A DNA stretch of 13,258 nt from JBHHYR01 sp046757585 (GTDB lineage Bacteria > Desulfobacterota > Binatia > HRBIN30): assembly GCA_046757585.1 (NCBI GenBank), contig JBHHYR010000104.1, positions 1-13,258 of the forward strand, in the 5' to 3' direction. This document shows, in pieces, positions 6,510 through 13,258 of the stretch. The notes beneath the pieces were generated by a model. The model was given only the letters and a program-made list of their open reading frames with translations. It did no database searches and was not told the origin of the DNA. A program made the position numbers and the translations under genes. Position 1 is the stretch's first letter, and every line of letters starts with the position of its first letter.

Positions 6510-6547
6510 GCAGGTCACAGGAGTACGCTGGTTCGGCGGTATCGGTC

Positions 6548-7345
6548 ATGTGGCTGAAGAGCGTACAAGGGCGCAGCCGGCGCGAAGCGGTTGCGTCGTG
6601 GTTGGCTCTCATGGCCCCTGGGATGTTGCTGACGCGCGGGACCATCGTGCTGGCGTTGCTCGCTGCACCTTCGTTGATGCCCTGGGTGCCTGTTACATTC
6701 ACTGTGCGGCTGGTGGCGGCAGTCCTGTTGCTGATGCATCTGGGCAGCACGGCTTCCCTGGTTCGCCATCCCCGGGCTTGGCCCCTGGCAGCCACCTTCC
6801 TGGGGCTCGTGACACTGGACGCACTCTTGTGCGGGGCCCTGCTCGGCGCTGACCCGCAATTGCACAGCCCTGCGCTGCCGCTCGGCCTGGCCGTCCTGGC
6901 GTTAGGCCTGACCGCCGGGGGCTGGCTGGCCGCAACGGCCTGTCTAGGTGCCGCCGGCATCGGTGCCATTGCGGCTGTGTGGTGGGGGATGTCACCTGCC
7001 CTGTTCGTGCCGCTCACGTTCTCCTTCCAGACGATTCTGGCTGTCGACAACCACTTCGGTGGAGCCGTGGTGGGAAGCCTTGGGCTGTCATTTCCTACGA
7101 CCCTGGGCGTGGATACGCTTTTCGGAGGTGTCCCGGCTGCTGTGACAGCCGGAAATTCGTTCCGGACCGTCCTGAGCGTTGATACGTTCTTCGCTGGTTC
7201 ACCCGCGGGCAGCGGGCTCGAGATCCTCTTCACGCCGGCACTTGCGGTAGCGCTGACTGCGCTGTGCACGGGAATGGGCCTGAATCTGTGGCGTGCCCGC
7301 CAGGCGCGCACGGCCGTGGTGCCGTCCATGCTGCCGGCCAAGTGA
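6548..7345 (+). CDS. Multi-helix membrane protein with triple SFxTxLxVDxxFxG repeat
   Basis: This 265-residue integral membrane protein is not a family I recognise. A basic N-terminus is followed by hydrophobic segments at about 18-40, 45-66, 78-100, 109-131 and 132-148, then a glycine-rich non-helical region, then a last helix (226-247) and a short basic tail. Between the last two helices are three copies of a 14-residue motif: SFQTILAVDNHFGG (159-172), SFPTTLGVDTLFGG (181-194) and SFRTVLSVDTFFAG (204-217), spaced 22 and 23 residues apart. Their DNA differs at many positions while the protein pattern holds, which suggests selection on the protein. The conserved S, F, T, L, V, D, F and G could form a repeated binding element. 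The ATG at 6548 is preferred because the frame before it lies antisense to the DUF72 gene; no good Shine-Dalgarno is visible. It is transcribed away from the minus cluster and ends convergently with the PAS gene. Confidence 0.75.
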   Translation: MWLKSVQGRSRREAVASWLALMAPGMLLTRGTIVLALLAAPSLMPWVPVTFTVRLVAAVLLLMHLGSTASLVRHPRAWPLAATFLGLVTLDALLCGALLGADPQLHSPALPLGLAVLALGLTAGGWLAATACLGAAGIGAIAAVWWGMSPALFVPLTFSFQTILAVDNHFGGAVVGSLGLSFPTTLGVDTLFGGVPAAVTAGNSFRTVLSVDTFFAGSPAGSGLEILFTPALAVALTALCTGMGLNLWRARQARTAVVPSMLPAK

Positions 7346-7398
7346 CCCGCGGCCGCCGAGGTGGCCTGCCGCCAGACGAGACGGGTTGGGCAAGTCGA

Positions 7399-8037
7399 TC
7401 AGACGCGCTGCGCGGCGCCCGGTTGCGCCCCGCGGGCGGCGCCAGTGACATGGCGAACGAACAGGGCGGCACCCCAGAAATTATCGTCACGGTCACGTAG
7501 AGCGACGGCGCTGAACTCCACTCGTGCGGCGGCCTCCCCGGAGAGTGCAACGGGATAGTGCTGGATCTGTCCTTGCTCGGCCAGTAATGCCAAGAAGGCG
7601 GCGGACTCGCGGCCACCGCCGGACAAGACATCAGCGAGGGCCAACGCGCCGCAGCGCCAGCCTAGAAGTTGCCGGGCGCGTTGATCAGCAAACGTGCAGC
7701 GCCCTTGTGGATCGACATAGACTACGCCCTCCTGCCGCGCTGCTCCGGTTGGGAACGCAGCTGCCGCCCGGTGACGCTGCTGCAGCTGATCGTGCGGCAC
7801 ATCTGCTGGCTGTTGAGACGGCCCAAGCGCTCGCGGGTGGGTTCCCTCTCGCGACTGGGAGCGGGAGTTCAGAAGCGCCGCGGCGTCAGCCTGGCCTCCT
7901 TGCATGTACTGCACGAGCAGCCGGTAGCGGCGCGGATCCAGTAGACGATGTCGGATTCGGTACAGAAGCACCAGCTCCCAGACGCCCAGTGCTCCCGCGA
8001 GCAACGCCAGCCAGCGTCCCAAGAGGTGCGGGCTCAC
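7399..8037 (-). CDS. Membrane-anchored PAS-domain protein
   Basis: The 212-residue product has one N-terminal transmembrane helix (about 8-27, LLxxLxLLxGxLGVWxLVLL type), a basic linker (RIRHRLLDPRRYR), a polar low-complexity spacer to about 98 and a PAS domain at about 99-197. The PAS signs are GVVYVDPQGRCTFADQRARQLLGW at the start, an ADVL turn, and FSAVALRDRDDNFWGAALFVRHVTG as the final strands. No kinase, cyclase or DNA-binding domain follows, so it can only sense and pass a signal through protein contacts. The GTG at 8035-8037 overlaps the upstream TGA by four bases (GTGA), a classic translational-coupling junction with the pseudo-kinase gene, which suggests that the two act as partners. 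A longer in-frame start exists but would overlap that gene extensively. PAS domains bind small ligands, haem or flavin; the ligand here is not readable. Confidence 0.78.
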   Translation of the reverse strand: MSPHLLGRWLALLAGALGVWELVLLYRIRHRLLDPRRYRLLVQYMQGGQADAAALLNSRSQSREGTHPRALGPSQQPADVPHDQLQQRHRAAAAFPTGAARQEGVVYVDPQGRCTFADQRARQLLGWRCGALALADVLSGGGRESAAFLALLAEQGQIQHYPVALSGEAAARVEFSAVALRDRDDNFWGAALFVRHVTGAARGAQPGAAQRV

Positions 8038-8990
8038 TTCCGCGCCCGTTCGGCGGGGTACAGGGTCACGACCCCTTCGCTCTGCTGGACGGTGCTCCGC
8101 ACACGCCAGGACCACGGCTGGACGGCGAGCCATACGAGCAGCAACGGCCATGACTGCGTGGTGCGCCGTGATGAGCTGTGCCGCGGCACGTAGCGCAGGA
8201 CGATGCCGCTTGGCGTAGCCTGAACCCTGACGGCTGGAACAGCAGTGCGCCGGCGTACGTGGGCGTGCAGGAATGCCGCAACCATCGATACCAGTGCTAC
8301 CGGGCCGGCGCTGTGCGGGGCAGAGGCGTCCACGGTACAGTCGCAGAGGAGACCACGCCCCGCGGGCCCAGGCTTCGCCAGCTGGTGGCAGAGGGCTACG
8401 GCGAAGTCGGATGACACGACCGCGGTGCGAGGACGGGCGCGAAAGTGTTGCAGATGAGCGACGCACTCACCAAGCACATAGCTCTGCTCCCGCATAACGG
8501 CGCCCAGCAGAGCGTATGTGTCGGGTCCAGCAGCCGTCGCATGCAGCGCCGAGCACGAGCGTAACGCAGTAAAGGAATAGGCGAGCTCGGTGCGCAGCGT
8601 CTCGGCGATGCGCTGCGCCGTGGCACGCAGGTGCGCGTCCGCCGCCGGAACCAATCGCTGCAGGACGGCGGCACGAATGGCCTCCGGCTCGAGCGGGACA
8701 GACTGAATACCTTGCTGCCGTGGTGCTGCCGTGGGCGTGGCACTGAGGACCGTCTCTGGCCGCGCCACGGCTACGGTTGGCAACCCCGGCCAACGCGCCG
8801 TCAGCTCCGCGAGAAAACGGGTCGGACGTTGCAGGGCGACGACGGCCAGGTCCACCGAGGAAGGGTCGAAGGCCGCTAGCGCGCTCGGCGGCAGAAACCG
8901 AAGCTGACAATCGTGTTCGAGAAGGACGCTGAGCGTCTCGCGCAGCGCGGGTGAGTCCGAGAAAGCAACGACGACGGACAAGGCGTCCAT
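8034..8990 (-). CDS. Degenerate receiver / histidine-kinase-like protein
   Basis: The 318-residue product looks like a two-component protein that has lost its chemistry. Residues 4-113 resemble a receiver domain, but the position of the phospho-accepting aspartate in DLxxxDLxxP is alanine (DLAVVALQRP, A52), only one residue of the acidic pair remains (FSD), and the late K-P is absent (SVPLEP, 97-102). Residues about 124-186 resemble a DHp helical hairpin, where HELRTPL has become ETLRTEL (130-136), losing the phosphate-accepting histidine. Residues 195-312 follow the order of an HATPase domain without its N-box asparagine, D-x-G or G-x-G. The ATG at 8990 with GAGGA 10 bases upstream puts the first strand at the N-terminus; ATG 9029 and GTG 9092 are possible. 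It is translationally coupled to the PAS gene. The kinase/receiver reading is from pattern order and is moderate. Confidence 0.62.
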   Translation of the reverse strand: MDALSVVVAFSDSPALRETLSVLLEHDCQLRFLPPSALAAFDPSSVDLAVVALQRPTRFLAELTARWPGLPTVAVARPETVLSATPTAAPRQQGIQSVPLEPEAIRAAVLQRLVPAADAHLRATAQRIAETLRTELAYSFTALRSCSALHATAAGPDTYALLGAVMREQSYVLGECVAHLQHFRARPRTAVVSSDFAVALCHQLAKPGPAGRGLLCDCTVDASAPHSAGPVALVSMVAAFLHAHVRRRTAVPAVRVQATPSGIVLRYVPRHSSSRRTTQSWPLLLVWLAVQPWSWRVRSTVQQSEGVVTLYPAERARK

Positions 8991-9080
8991 CCGCGACGGA
9001 TCCTCTGCCAATCCTTGGTCCAACATCATCACGACCAGCTCCGGTCCACGGAGCAGCGGAGCGTGCCGGAGGCCACCTCC

Positions 9081-9092
9081 GTGCACGTGCAC
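9081..9092. promoter_or_regulatory. Perfect 12-bp palindrome (possible operator)
   Basis: GTGCACGTGCAC is a perfect 12-base palindrome in the 216-base divergent region 8991-9206, about 90 bases upstream of the chosen pseudo-kinase start and about 115 bases upstream of dgt. Apart from this and the putative dgt promoter, nothing definite is seen in that region. It would be a suitable dimer-binding site, but if translation began at the GTG at 9092 it would be coding. Confidence 0.3.
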
Positions 9093-9168
9093 CGCGTCGC
9101 TGGAGGTTCCCTTCTACGCCGCCCGTAGCCGCTATCGCAAGCAGTGCGAATCCGCCGTAGGGACCACC

Positions 9169-9198
9169 TTGCATGCGCCAGTCCCGGACACATATAGT
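9169..9198 (+). promoter_or_regulatory. Putative sigma70-type promoter for a leaderless dgt transcript
   Basis: TTGCAT (9169-9174) and TATAGT (9193-9198) are separated by 18 bases. The -10 matches the TATAAT consensus at 5 of 6 positions; the -35 keeps TTG only. Transcription would start about 7 bases after the -10, at or next to the A of the dgt ATG (9207), giving an mRNA with essentially no 5' leader. This agrees with the absence of any Shine-Dalgarno sequence before that ATG. Confidence 0.45.
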
Positions 9199-9206
9199 TC
9201 GCCCGC

Positions 9207-10358
9207 ATGGATCGCCGCAGACTCGAGGAGTTGGAGGATGTGACCCTGGCCCCCTACGCGATGCGGAGCCGGGACAGCCGCGGGCGGGTCCACCAGGAAC
9301 CGGAACATCCCCTGCGCTTAGCCTTCCAGCGTGACCGGGACCGGATCATTCACTCCACCGCGTTCCGGCGTCTGGAGTACAAGACGCAGGTGTTCGTGAA
9401 CCACGAGGGTGACTATTACCGCACACGCCTGACACACACGATGGAGACGGCACAGATCACGCGCACCATCGCCCGGTCCTTGCAGCTCAATGAGGATCTC
9501 GCTGAGGCAGTGGCCCTCTCCCACGATCTTGGACACACGCCGTTCGGCCACGCTGGTGAACGCGTGCTCAACACGCTCATGGAGTCCCATGGTGGGTTCG
9601 AACACAATGCCCAGAGCCTCCGGATCGTGGACGTTCTGGAAGAGCGTTACCCGACCTTCCCCGGTCTGAATCTTTGCTGGGAAGTGCGCGAAGGAATCGT
9701 CAAGCATTCGCCTCCGTACGACCGGCCCCTAGCGCAGCAGTTCGAGCCCGGAAGGGCGCCGTGTCTCGAGGCTCAGATCGTCGACTGCGCGGATGAGATC
9801 GCTTACAATAGCCACGACATTGACGACGGCCTGAAATCAGGATTGCTGGCGCCGGAGCGGCTACGCGAGGTTACCCTGTGGCGCGAAATTTTCGGCCGGA
9901 TCTCGGCGCAGCACCCGGACGCAGAGTTCCGCATTTGGCGTTATCAGGTGCAGCGGGCGCTCATCAACGAACTCGTCACGGATCTGATTACCACGGTCAC
10001 CGCGCGCCTGCGTGCATTGCAGGCGGACGGCGTTGAAGCCATTCGGGAGCATGGGCAACCGCTTGCAGCCTTCAGTCCGGCAGTGGATGCCAAGCGACTG
10101 GAGCTCAAAGCCTTTCTGATGGAAAACCTCTACCGTCACTACCGGGTCATGCGCATGGCGGTGAAAGCACAAAAGATCATGGCCGACCTTTTCCACGCGT
10201 ACATGCAGGAGCCGGCGCAGCTGCCGCCTCACATCACGGCGCGATGGAAGACGGGGGTGGATCGCGCGCGCGTGATTGCAGATTACATCGCGGGAATGAC
10301 CGACCGCTTTGCAGTCGACGAATATCGGAAGCTGTTCGACCCCGACGAGCGCGTGTAG
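9207..10358 (+). CDS. dgt: Deoxyguanosinetriphosphate triphosphohydrolase-like protein (HD domain)
   Basis: The 383-residue product is a dGTPase-like HD phosphohydrolase that would cut dNTPs to the nucleoside and tripolyphosphate, lowering or balancing dNTP pools in the cytoplasm. Seen in order: HSTAFRRLEYKTQVF (49-63, part of the nucleotide site), RTRLTHTMETAQ with H77, the HD pair in SHDLGHTPFGHAGE (H106, D107, with H110 and H115), GFEHNAQSLR (130-139), and CADEIAYNSHDIDDG carrying the last metal aspartate (D196). A C-terminal helical region closes the fold. The length (about 380) fits the shorter dGTPase-like type rather than the 500-residue E. coli Dgt. The ATG at 9207 starts the family's usual basic N-terminus (MDRRRLEELE); no ribosome-binding site precedes it, consistent with a leaderless transcript. 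All metal ligands are intact. Neighbouring genes on both sides run on the opposite strand. Confidence 0.94.
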   Translation: MDRRRLEELEDVTLAPYAMRSRDSRGRVHQEPEHPLRLAFQRDRDRIIHSTAFRRLEYKTQVFVNHEGDYYRTRLTHTMETAQITRTIARSLQLNEDLAEAVALSHDLGHTPFGHAGERVLNTLMESHGGFEHNAQSLRIVDVLEERYPTFPGLNLCWEVREGIVKHSPPYDRPLAQQFEPGRAPCLEAQIVDCADEIAYNSHDIDDGLKSGLLAPERLREVTLWREIFGRISAQHPDAEFRIWRYQVQRALINELVTDLITTVTARLRALQADGVEAIREHGQPLAAFSPAVDAKRLELKAFLMENLYRHYRVMRMAVKAQKIMADLFHAYMQEPAQLPPHITARWKTGVDRARVIADYIAGMTDRFAVDEYRKLFDPDERV

Positions 10359-10434
10359 CCACGTGTCTTCGCTCCCTGGTTGACCCTGTACCCGCAAGTC
10401 GGCTGAACGCGGGAGGAGAGTTCCGCGCACGTTC

Positions 10435-12222
10435 TCAGCGCGCCACGCCGTGCAGCGCGTGCAGCCGCGCCTCCGCCAGCTCGCGTGCGTCACCTGAGGG
10501 CGCGATCCGGAGGTAGCGGCGGTAGAGCGCTGCGGCTTGCGCGGCACGCCCCAGGCGATCGTAGCTGAGCCCCAAGTTGACCACCACGTCAGGGTTGTTC
10601 GGGGCATGTGCGTACGCGGCCTCCAACCAGGTGGCGGCCGTTGACGCCCGACCTAGGCCCAGGTTGGCCACCCCGAGGCCGAAAAGGGGGTGTAGCAGCT
10701 GCGGCTGCAAGTGATGCGCCCGCGTGAAGGCCGCTTCGGCAGCAGCATAGTTGTGAACTGCAAGCTTGGCCATGCCCAGGTTGATGAGCACCTTGGGAAG
10801 GACAACGTAGCTGGCGCGGTGCGGCCGCGCTCGCAACGCTCGCTCATACTGCCGGGCCGCGTCTGCTGCACGACCCGCACGCAGGAAGGCGTCGCCCAGC
10901 GCAGTGTGCGCTTCACGACACCACGGCGATACCCGTAGCGTGGACTCGAACAGCGTTACATCGTCGGCGAACAGCGCGTTGCGGCGTGCGGTGAGACTTG
11001 TTAGCGCGACGAGGGTCAGAACACCCAACAGGGCCGCTCCATGCCGCAAGCGTTGCGCGGATACGATGCCGCGCTGCACCAGCATGGCCCCACTGGCCTG
11101 AGCCAGGCGCACGCAAGCCAGTGACCATCCAATGAACGGAAGGTAGAAGAAGCGGTCGGCACGGTAGTGCAAGATGGGAACGATATTCAGAACCGGGATC
11201 AGCGCCAGCAGCATCCAGGTGACCCCGAAGGCGACAAACGGCCAGCGCCGCCAGCCCCACGCCAGCGCCGCTAGCAGGCAGCCAAGTGCTACGGTTGCGG
11301 CAACCGTCGCGGCATCCCAGCTGGCCGAGAGCCGCCAGTCGTCACATACGGTCAGAGCGTCGAACCGGAAGGGCAGGGCGAGGTAGCTGACCACGAGCCG
11401 GGGTACAGTGCGGAGCCGGACTGCAAGCGGGATGCTGGCGAACCCCGTCCCGAGGGCTGCCCCGTGGAGAACCAGGGCCCGATAAAGGAGGTCAACGACA
11501 AGCAACACGAAAAAAGGGGCCAGCGTCCTCGCCAGCAGACGCCTGCGGCCGCGCGGGGACGCCGATGCCTGCGCTAGCATGTCGGGGAAGAAGAAATGGG
11601 CAGCAGTGAGAAGAAAGGGAAAAATGAGGGCGGTTTCCTTCGAGGCGAGGGCGCACAGGAAACTCAGCAACGCGCCGAGGCGCGCCAGCCAACACAATCG
11701 CTCGCGCCTGAGCGCGACGAGATGACAGCGGAAGGCCAGCAGCAGGAAAAGCGTACACAACGGGTCGGCAATACCGGATATCCACGCAACTGCCGCAGTC
11801 TGTAATGGGTGAACCGCGAACAACGCGGCGGCGAAGAACGAGGCGCGCTGTTCCATGCCCAATGCACGGAGAAGGTCAAAGACAAGAAGGACGTTCGCGA
11901 GGTGCACGAACACGACCGTCAAGTGGTACGCGCTCGCATGCAGGCCCGCGAGCCAGTGGTCAACACTCAGCAGCAGGATCACGAGTGGCCGCGCGTACGG
12001 CGCCGCACCATGCCAGGCCGGCATCGACCCGAGTGGCTGGCGCAAGGACGTCCAGAACTCACTCCACGACCGTACGATCAGGCCGCCATGCTCAACCTGC
12101 CAGTGGTCGAGCCATACGAACCCGTTTGGTATCGCATTCGCGAATGCCCCTGCGGCGAGAAGCGCCAGCAGCAGAGTCTGTACTTTCCGCGCACGCGCCA
12201 CCCTGGCCAGTTGCCAGGCCAT
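10435..12222 (-). CDS. GT-C type membrane protein with C-terminal TPR repeats (TMTC-like)
   Basis: The 595-residue product joins a polytopic membrane region (about 15-425, roughly ten helices) to a C-terminal tetratricopeptide region (about 440-585). The membrane part matches bacterial relatives of TMTC O-mannosyltransferases: an early acidic loop after helix 1 (FVWLDHWQV, D39), the block HPLQTAAVAWISGIADPL (138-155), conserved SKETALIFPFL, and YRADRFFYLPFIGW before the last helices. TPR units are seen around ALGDAFLRAGRAADAARQYERAL, a second around KLAVHNYAAAEAAF, a third around GVANLGLGRASTAA, and a fourth around LGLSYDRLGRAAQAAALYRR. Such proteins are thought to transfer sugars from lipid carriers outside the inner membrane; the acceptor here is unknown. 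The loop has one Asp where relatives often show two (DD). The start is uncertain: ATG at 12222 or GTG at 12243, neither with a Shine-Dalgarno. A hairpin separates it from the gene upstream. Confidence 0.82.
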   Translation of the reverse strand: MAWQLARVARARKVQTLLLALLAAGAFANAIPNGFVWLDHWQVEHGGLIVRSWSEFWTSLRQPLGSMPAWHGAAPYARPLVILLLSVDHWLAGLHASAYHLTVVFVHLANVLLVFDLLRALGMEQRASFFAAALFAVHPLQTAAVAWISGIADPLCTLFLLLAFRCHLVALRRERLCWLARLGALLSFLCALASKETALIFPFLLTAAHFFFPDMLAQASASPRGRRRLLARTLAPFFVLLVVDLLYRALVLHGAALGTGFASIPLAVRLRTVPRLVVSYLALPFRFDALTVCDDWRLSASWDAATVAATVALGCLLAALAWGWRRWPFVAFGVTWMLLALIPVLNIVPILHYRADRFFYLPFIGWSLACVRLAQASGAMLVQRGIVSAQRLRHGAALLGVLTLVALTSLTARRNALFADDVTLFESTLRVSPWCREAHTALGDAFLRAGRAADAARQYERALRARPHRASYVVLPKVLINLGMAKLAVHNYAAAEAAFTRAHHLQPQLLHPLFGLGVANLGLGRASTAATWLEAAYAHAPNNPDVVVNLGLSYDRLGRAAQAAALYRRYLRIAPSGDARELAEARLHALHGVAR

Positions 12223-12273
12223 GCCACGATGTGTCAGACGCACCCGCGCGGTGCGGGGTCAGAGGGTAGGAAT

Positions 12274-12308
12274 GTCAGGCGAGCCGGCCGTTCAGCGGCT
12301 CGCCTGAC
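12274..12308 (-). terminator. 13-bp perfect hairpin downstream of the Cys-motif protein gene
   Basis: GTCAGGCGAGCCG (12274-12286) pairs perfectly with CGGCTCGCCTGAC (12296-12308) around a 9-base loop, starting 12 bases after the TAA of the minus-strand gene ending at 12321. In the minus direction it is followed by ATTCCTACCC, with no clear T-run. It is most probably a terminator (possibly L-shaped, without U-tract), lying ahead of the same-strand GT-C/TPR gene, which is then an independent unit or read-through attenuated. Confidence 0.65.
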
Positions 12309-12320
12309 CTGGCGATGCAG

Positions 12321-13258
12321 TTACTTCACCTTGATCCTGTACTCCAGCGTGAAGGCGCCCCCGGTGACATTGCAGGTCTCACCCATGGGGCAGTCGGTGT
12401 CGAACACGCAGAGCTGGTTGGTGGTGCTGGAGCACGTCCCGGCGTCGCCGCCTTCCGAGGTACTGCTGCACGTGGTGAACTTCCCCGTCGGGGTGCAGGT
12501 CGTCGGGCTACCCGTAGGGGTCGTGAAATCAGGCGCGTTGAAGGTGACGTCCACCCGCCCGGGGTTCAGATTGCCGCCATTGGCTAGACAAGCGGCTCCT
12601 ACGGTAAACCCAAGCGTTGCCAAGTCCTCGCTCAGGTTGAACCCGTAGATCGGATCGAAGCAGCTCAAGCTGTGTCCTGTGGTGGCGATATGGATCGAAC
12701 CATCGTCACCGGAGACGAACTCGTTGAACCTGGCTTTCTGTTTGATCGTCAGGGGCGTCGCCGGTTGCATGTAGGGCGGCGCCGCAAACGGGGCTTCCGT
12801 GCCGAGTGCGTCGAGTCCTGGGAGCTCCACCCAGTCGCCGTTCACTTGGACGAACTCCAGCCACCCCGGCACCGTGCCGCCGAGGCAGCGCGACCCATCC
12901 ACACACACGGACGTCTTGCAGTCCTGATCAACATGGCACGCCTTGCCGTTATCCATGCAGGTACCCGTCGGGCAGTCGTCATTCGACGTGCAGGCCGTCG
13001 TGCTCAGCGGATTAGCGGGATCCGTAGGGTCGGTGCACACGTGTGGAATCGAAGGTGTTCCTCTTTTCAGCGGATTGTTGATTGTGATACCGGTAAGCTT
13101 CACCTGCACCTTCTTCAGTTTCGTCTTGTCGCCTTTCCAGGCGGCACTGATTGATTCGGCAAACACGCTCGGCAGCTGGCCCTTCACCGGCGCCGTCATC
13201 GGTACGATCACGTGGACGTTCGGTGTCGGGCTCAGTGTGACCTGAAACGTTGGTTTCG
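12321..13258 (-). CDS. Secreted/surface protein with repeated C-x2-D/N-x-D-C motifs, C-terminal part (5' end outside window)
   Basis: The frame is open to the window edge, so the N-terminus and any signal peptide are not visible; about 312 codons are present. The protein is Thr/Ser/Gly/Pro-rich with mixed beta-like segments. It carries three short cysteine motifs: CTSNDDCPTGTC (12957-12992), CHVDQDCKTSVC (12903-12938) and CVFDTDCPMGETC (12372-12410). Each fits C-x2-D/N-x-D-C-x3/4-C, with further Cys around them, typical of disulphide-bonded or Ca2+-binding extracytoplasmic modules often seen in myxobacterial and related deltaproteobacterial surface proteins. It ends in a strand-like AFTLEYRIKVK before TAA. 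The aspartates inside the motif could bind calcium, but this is inference. No enzymatic motif was found, so no function is assigned. A hairpin follows the stop. Confidence 0.75.
   Translation of the reverse strand, partial: KPTFQVTLSPTPNVHVIVPMTAPVKGQLPSVFAESISAAWKGDKTKLKKVQVKLTGITINNPLKRGTPSIPHVCTDPTDPANPLSTTACTSNDDCPTGTCMDNGKACHVDQDCKTSVCVDGSRCLGGTVPGWLEFVQVNGDWVELPGLDALGTEAPFAAPPYMQPATPLTIKQKARFNEFVSGDDGSIHIATTGHSLSCFDPIYGFNLSEDLATLGFTVGAACLANGGNLNPGRVDVTFNAPDFTTPTGSPTTCTPTGKFTTCSSTSEGGDAGTCSSTTNQLCVFDTDCPMGETCNVTGGAFTLEYRIKVK

Noticed and set aside
6368..6547. N-terminal extension of the membrane protein
   Set aside because: It is antisense to the start of the DUF72 gene and has no membrane or family signal.
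8038..8466. Upstream extension of the PAS gene
   Set aside because: It would overlap the pseudo-kinase gene over its length; the GTG start in the GTGA overlap is the better explanation.
11809..12648. 279-codon plus-strand frame across two minus-strand genes
   Set aside because: It spans the 5' end of the GT-C/TPR gene, the hairpin and the 3' end of the Cys-motif gene in antisense, so it is a shadow frame.

Overview
The window is GC-rich, gene-dense bacterial DNA. Several traits suggest a deltaproteobacteria-like lineage in the broad sense (Desulfobacterota, Myxococcota or Binatota-like, probably from an uncultured genome): a GT-C/TPR membrane protein of the TMTC type, a secreted protein with repeated C-x2-D/N-x-D-C motifs, a divergent YchF-like GTPase, and heptameric repeat borders around a four-helix-bundle (23S intervening sequence) gene start. 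This placement is inference from gene content. No rRNA, tRNA, CRISPR array, transposase or phage gene was seen.

Layout. (1) 1-1534, plus strand: the end of argF (ornithine carbamoyltransferase) followed 7 bp later by argG, the last-but-one and preceding steps of arginine synthesis. (2) 1533-1620: a small element of heptameric inverted repeats enclosing the first codons of a four-helix-bundle 'S23/IVP' gene, lying right against the start of (3) a divergent YchF/OLA1-type P-loop protein (1625-2701). (4) 2738-6455, minus strand: a probable transcription unit read as DUF72 protein, membrane-anchored coiled-coil protein, ferritin-like diiron protein, and an atypical ketol-acid reductoisomerase (KARI) homologue. 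The last two have strong Shine-Dalgarno sites; the KARI homologue has changed active-site residues. (5) 6548-7345, plus strand: a multi-helix membrane protein carrying three copies of a SFxTxLxVDxxFxG motif. (6) 7399-8990, minus strand: two translationally coupled signalling-type genes, a phosphorylation-dead receiver/histidine-kinase-like protein and a one-helix PAS protein. (7) 9207-10358, plus strand: a dGTPase-like HD phosphohydrolase whose transcript may be leaderless. (8) 10435-12222, minus strand: a GT-C/TPR membrane protein. (9) 12321-13258, minus strand: the C-terminal part of a Cys-motif surface or secreted protein, followed by a strong 13-bp hairpin.

How they work together: argF-argG is a metabolic pair. 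The diiron protein and the altered KARI are the most suggestive functional pair: a putative oxidase/oxygenase next to a nucleotide-dependent reductase/isomerase no longer looking like a normal valine/isoleucine enzyme, with a membrane-anchored coiled-coil protein just upstream. The coupled pseudo-kinase/PAS pair looks like a sensory module working by binding rather than phosphotransfer. The remaining genes look like independent units. There is no gene-free stretch longer than 300 bases; the longest is 8991-9206.
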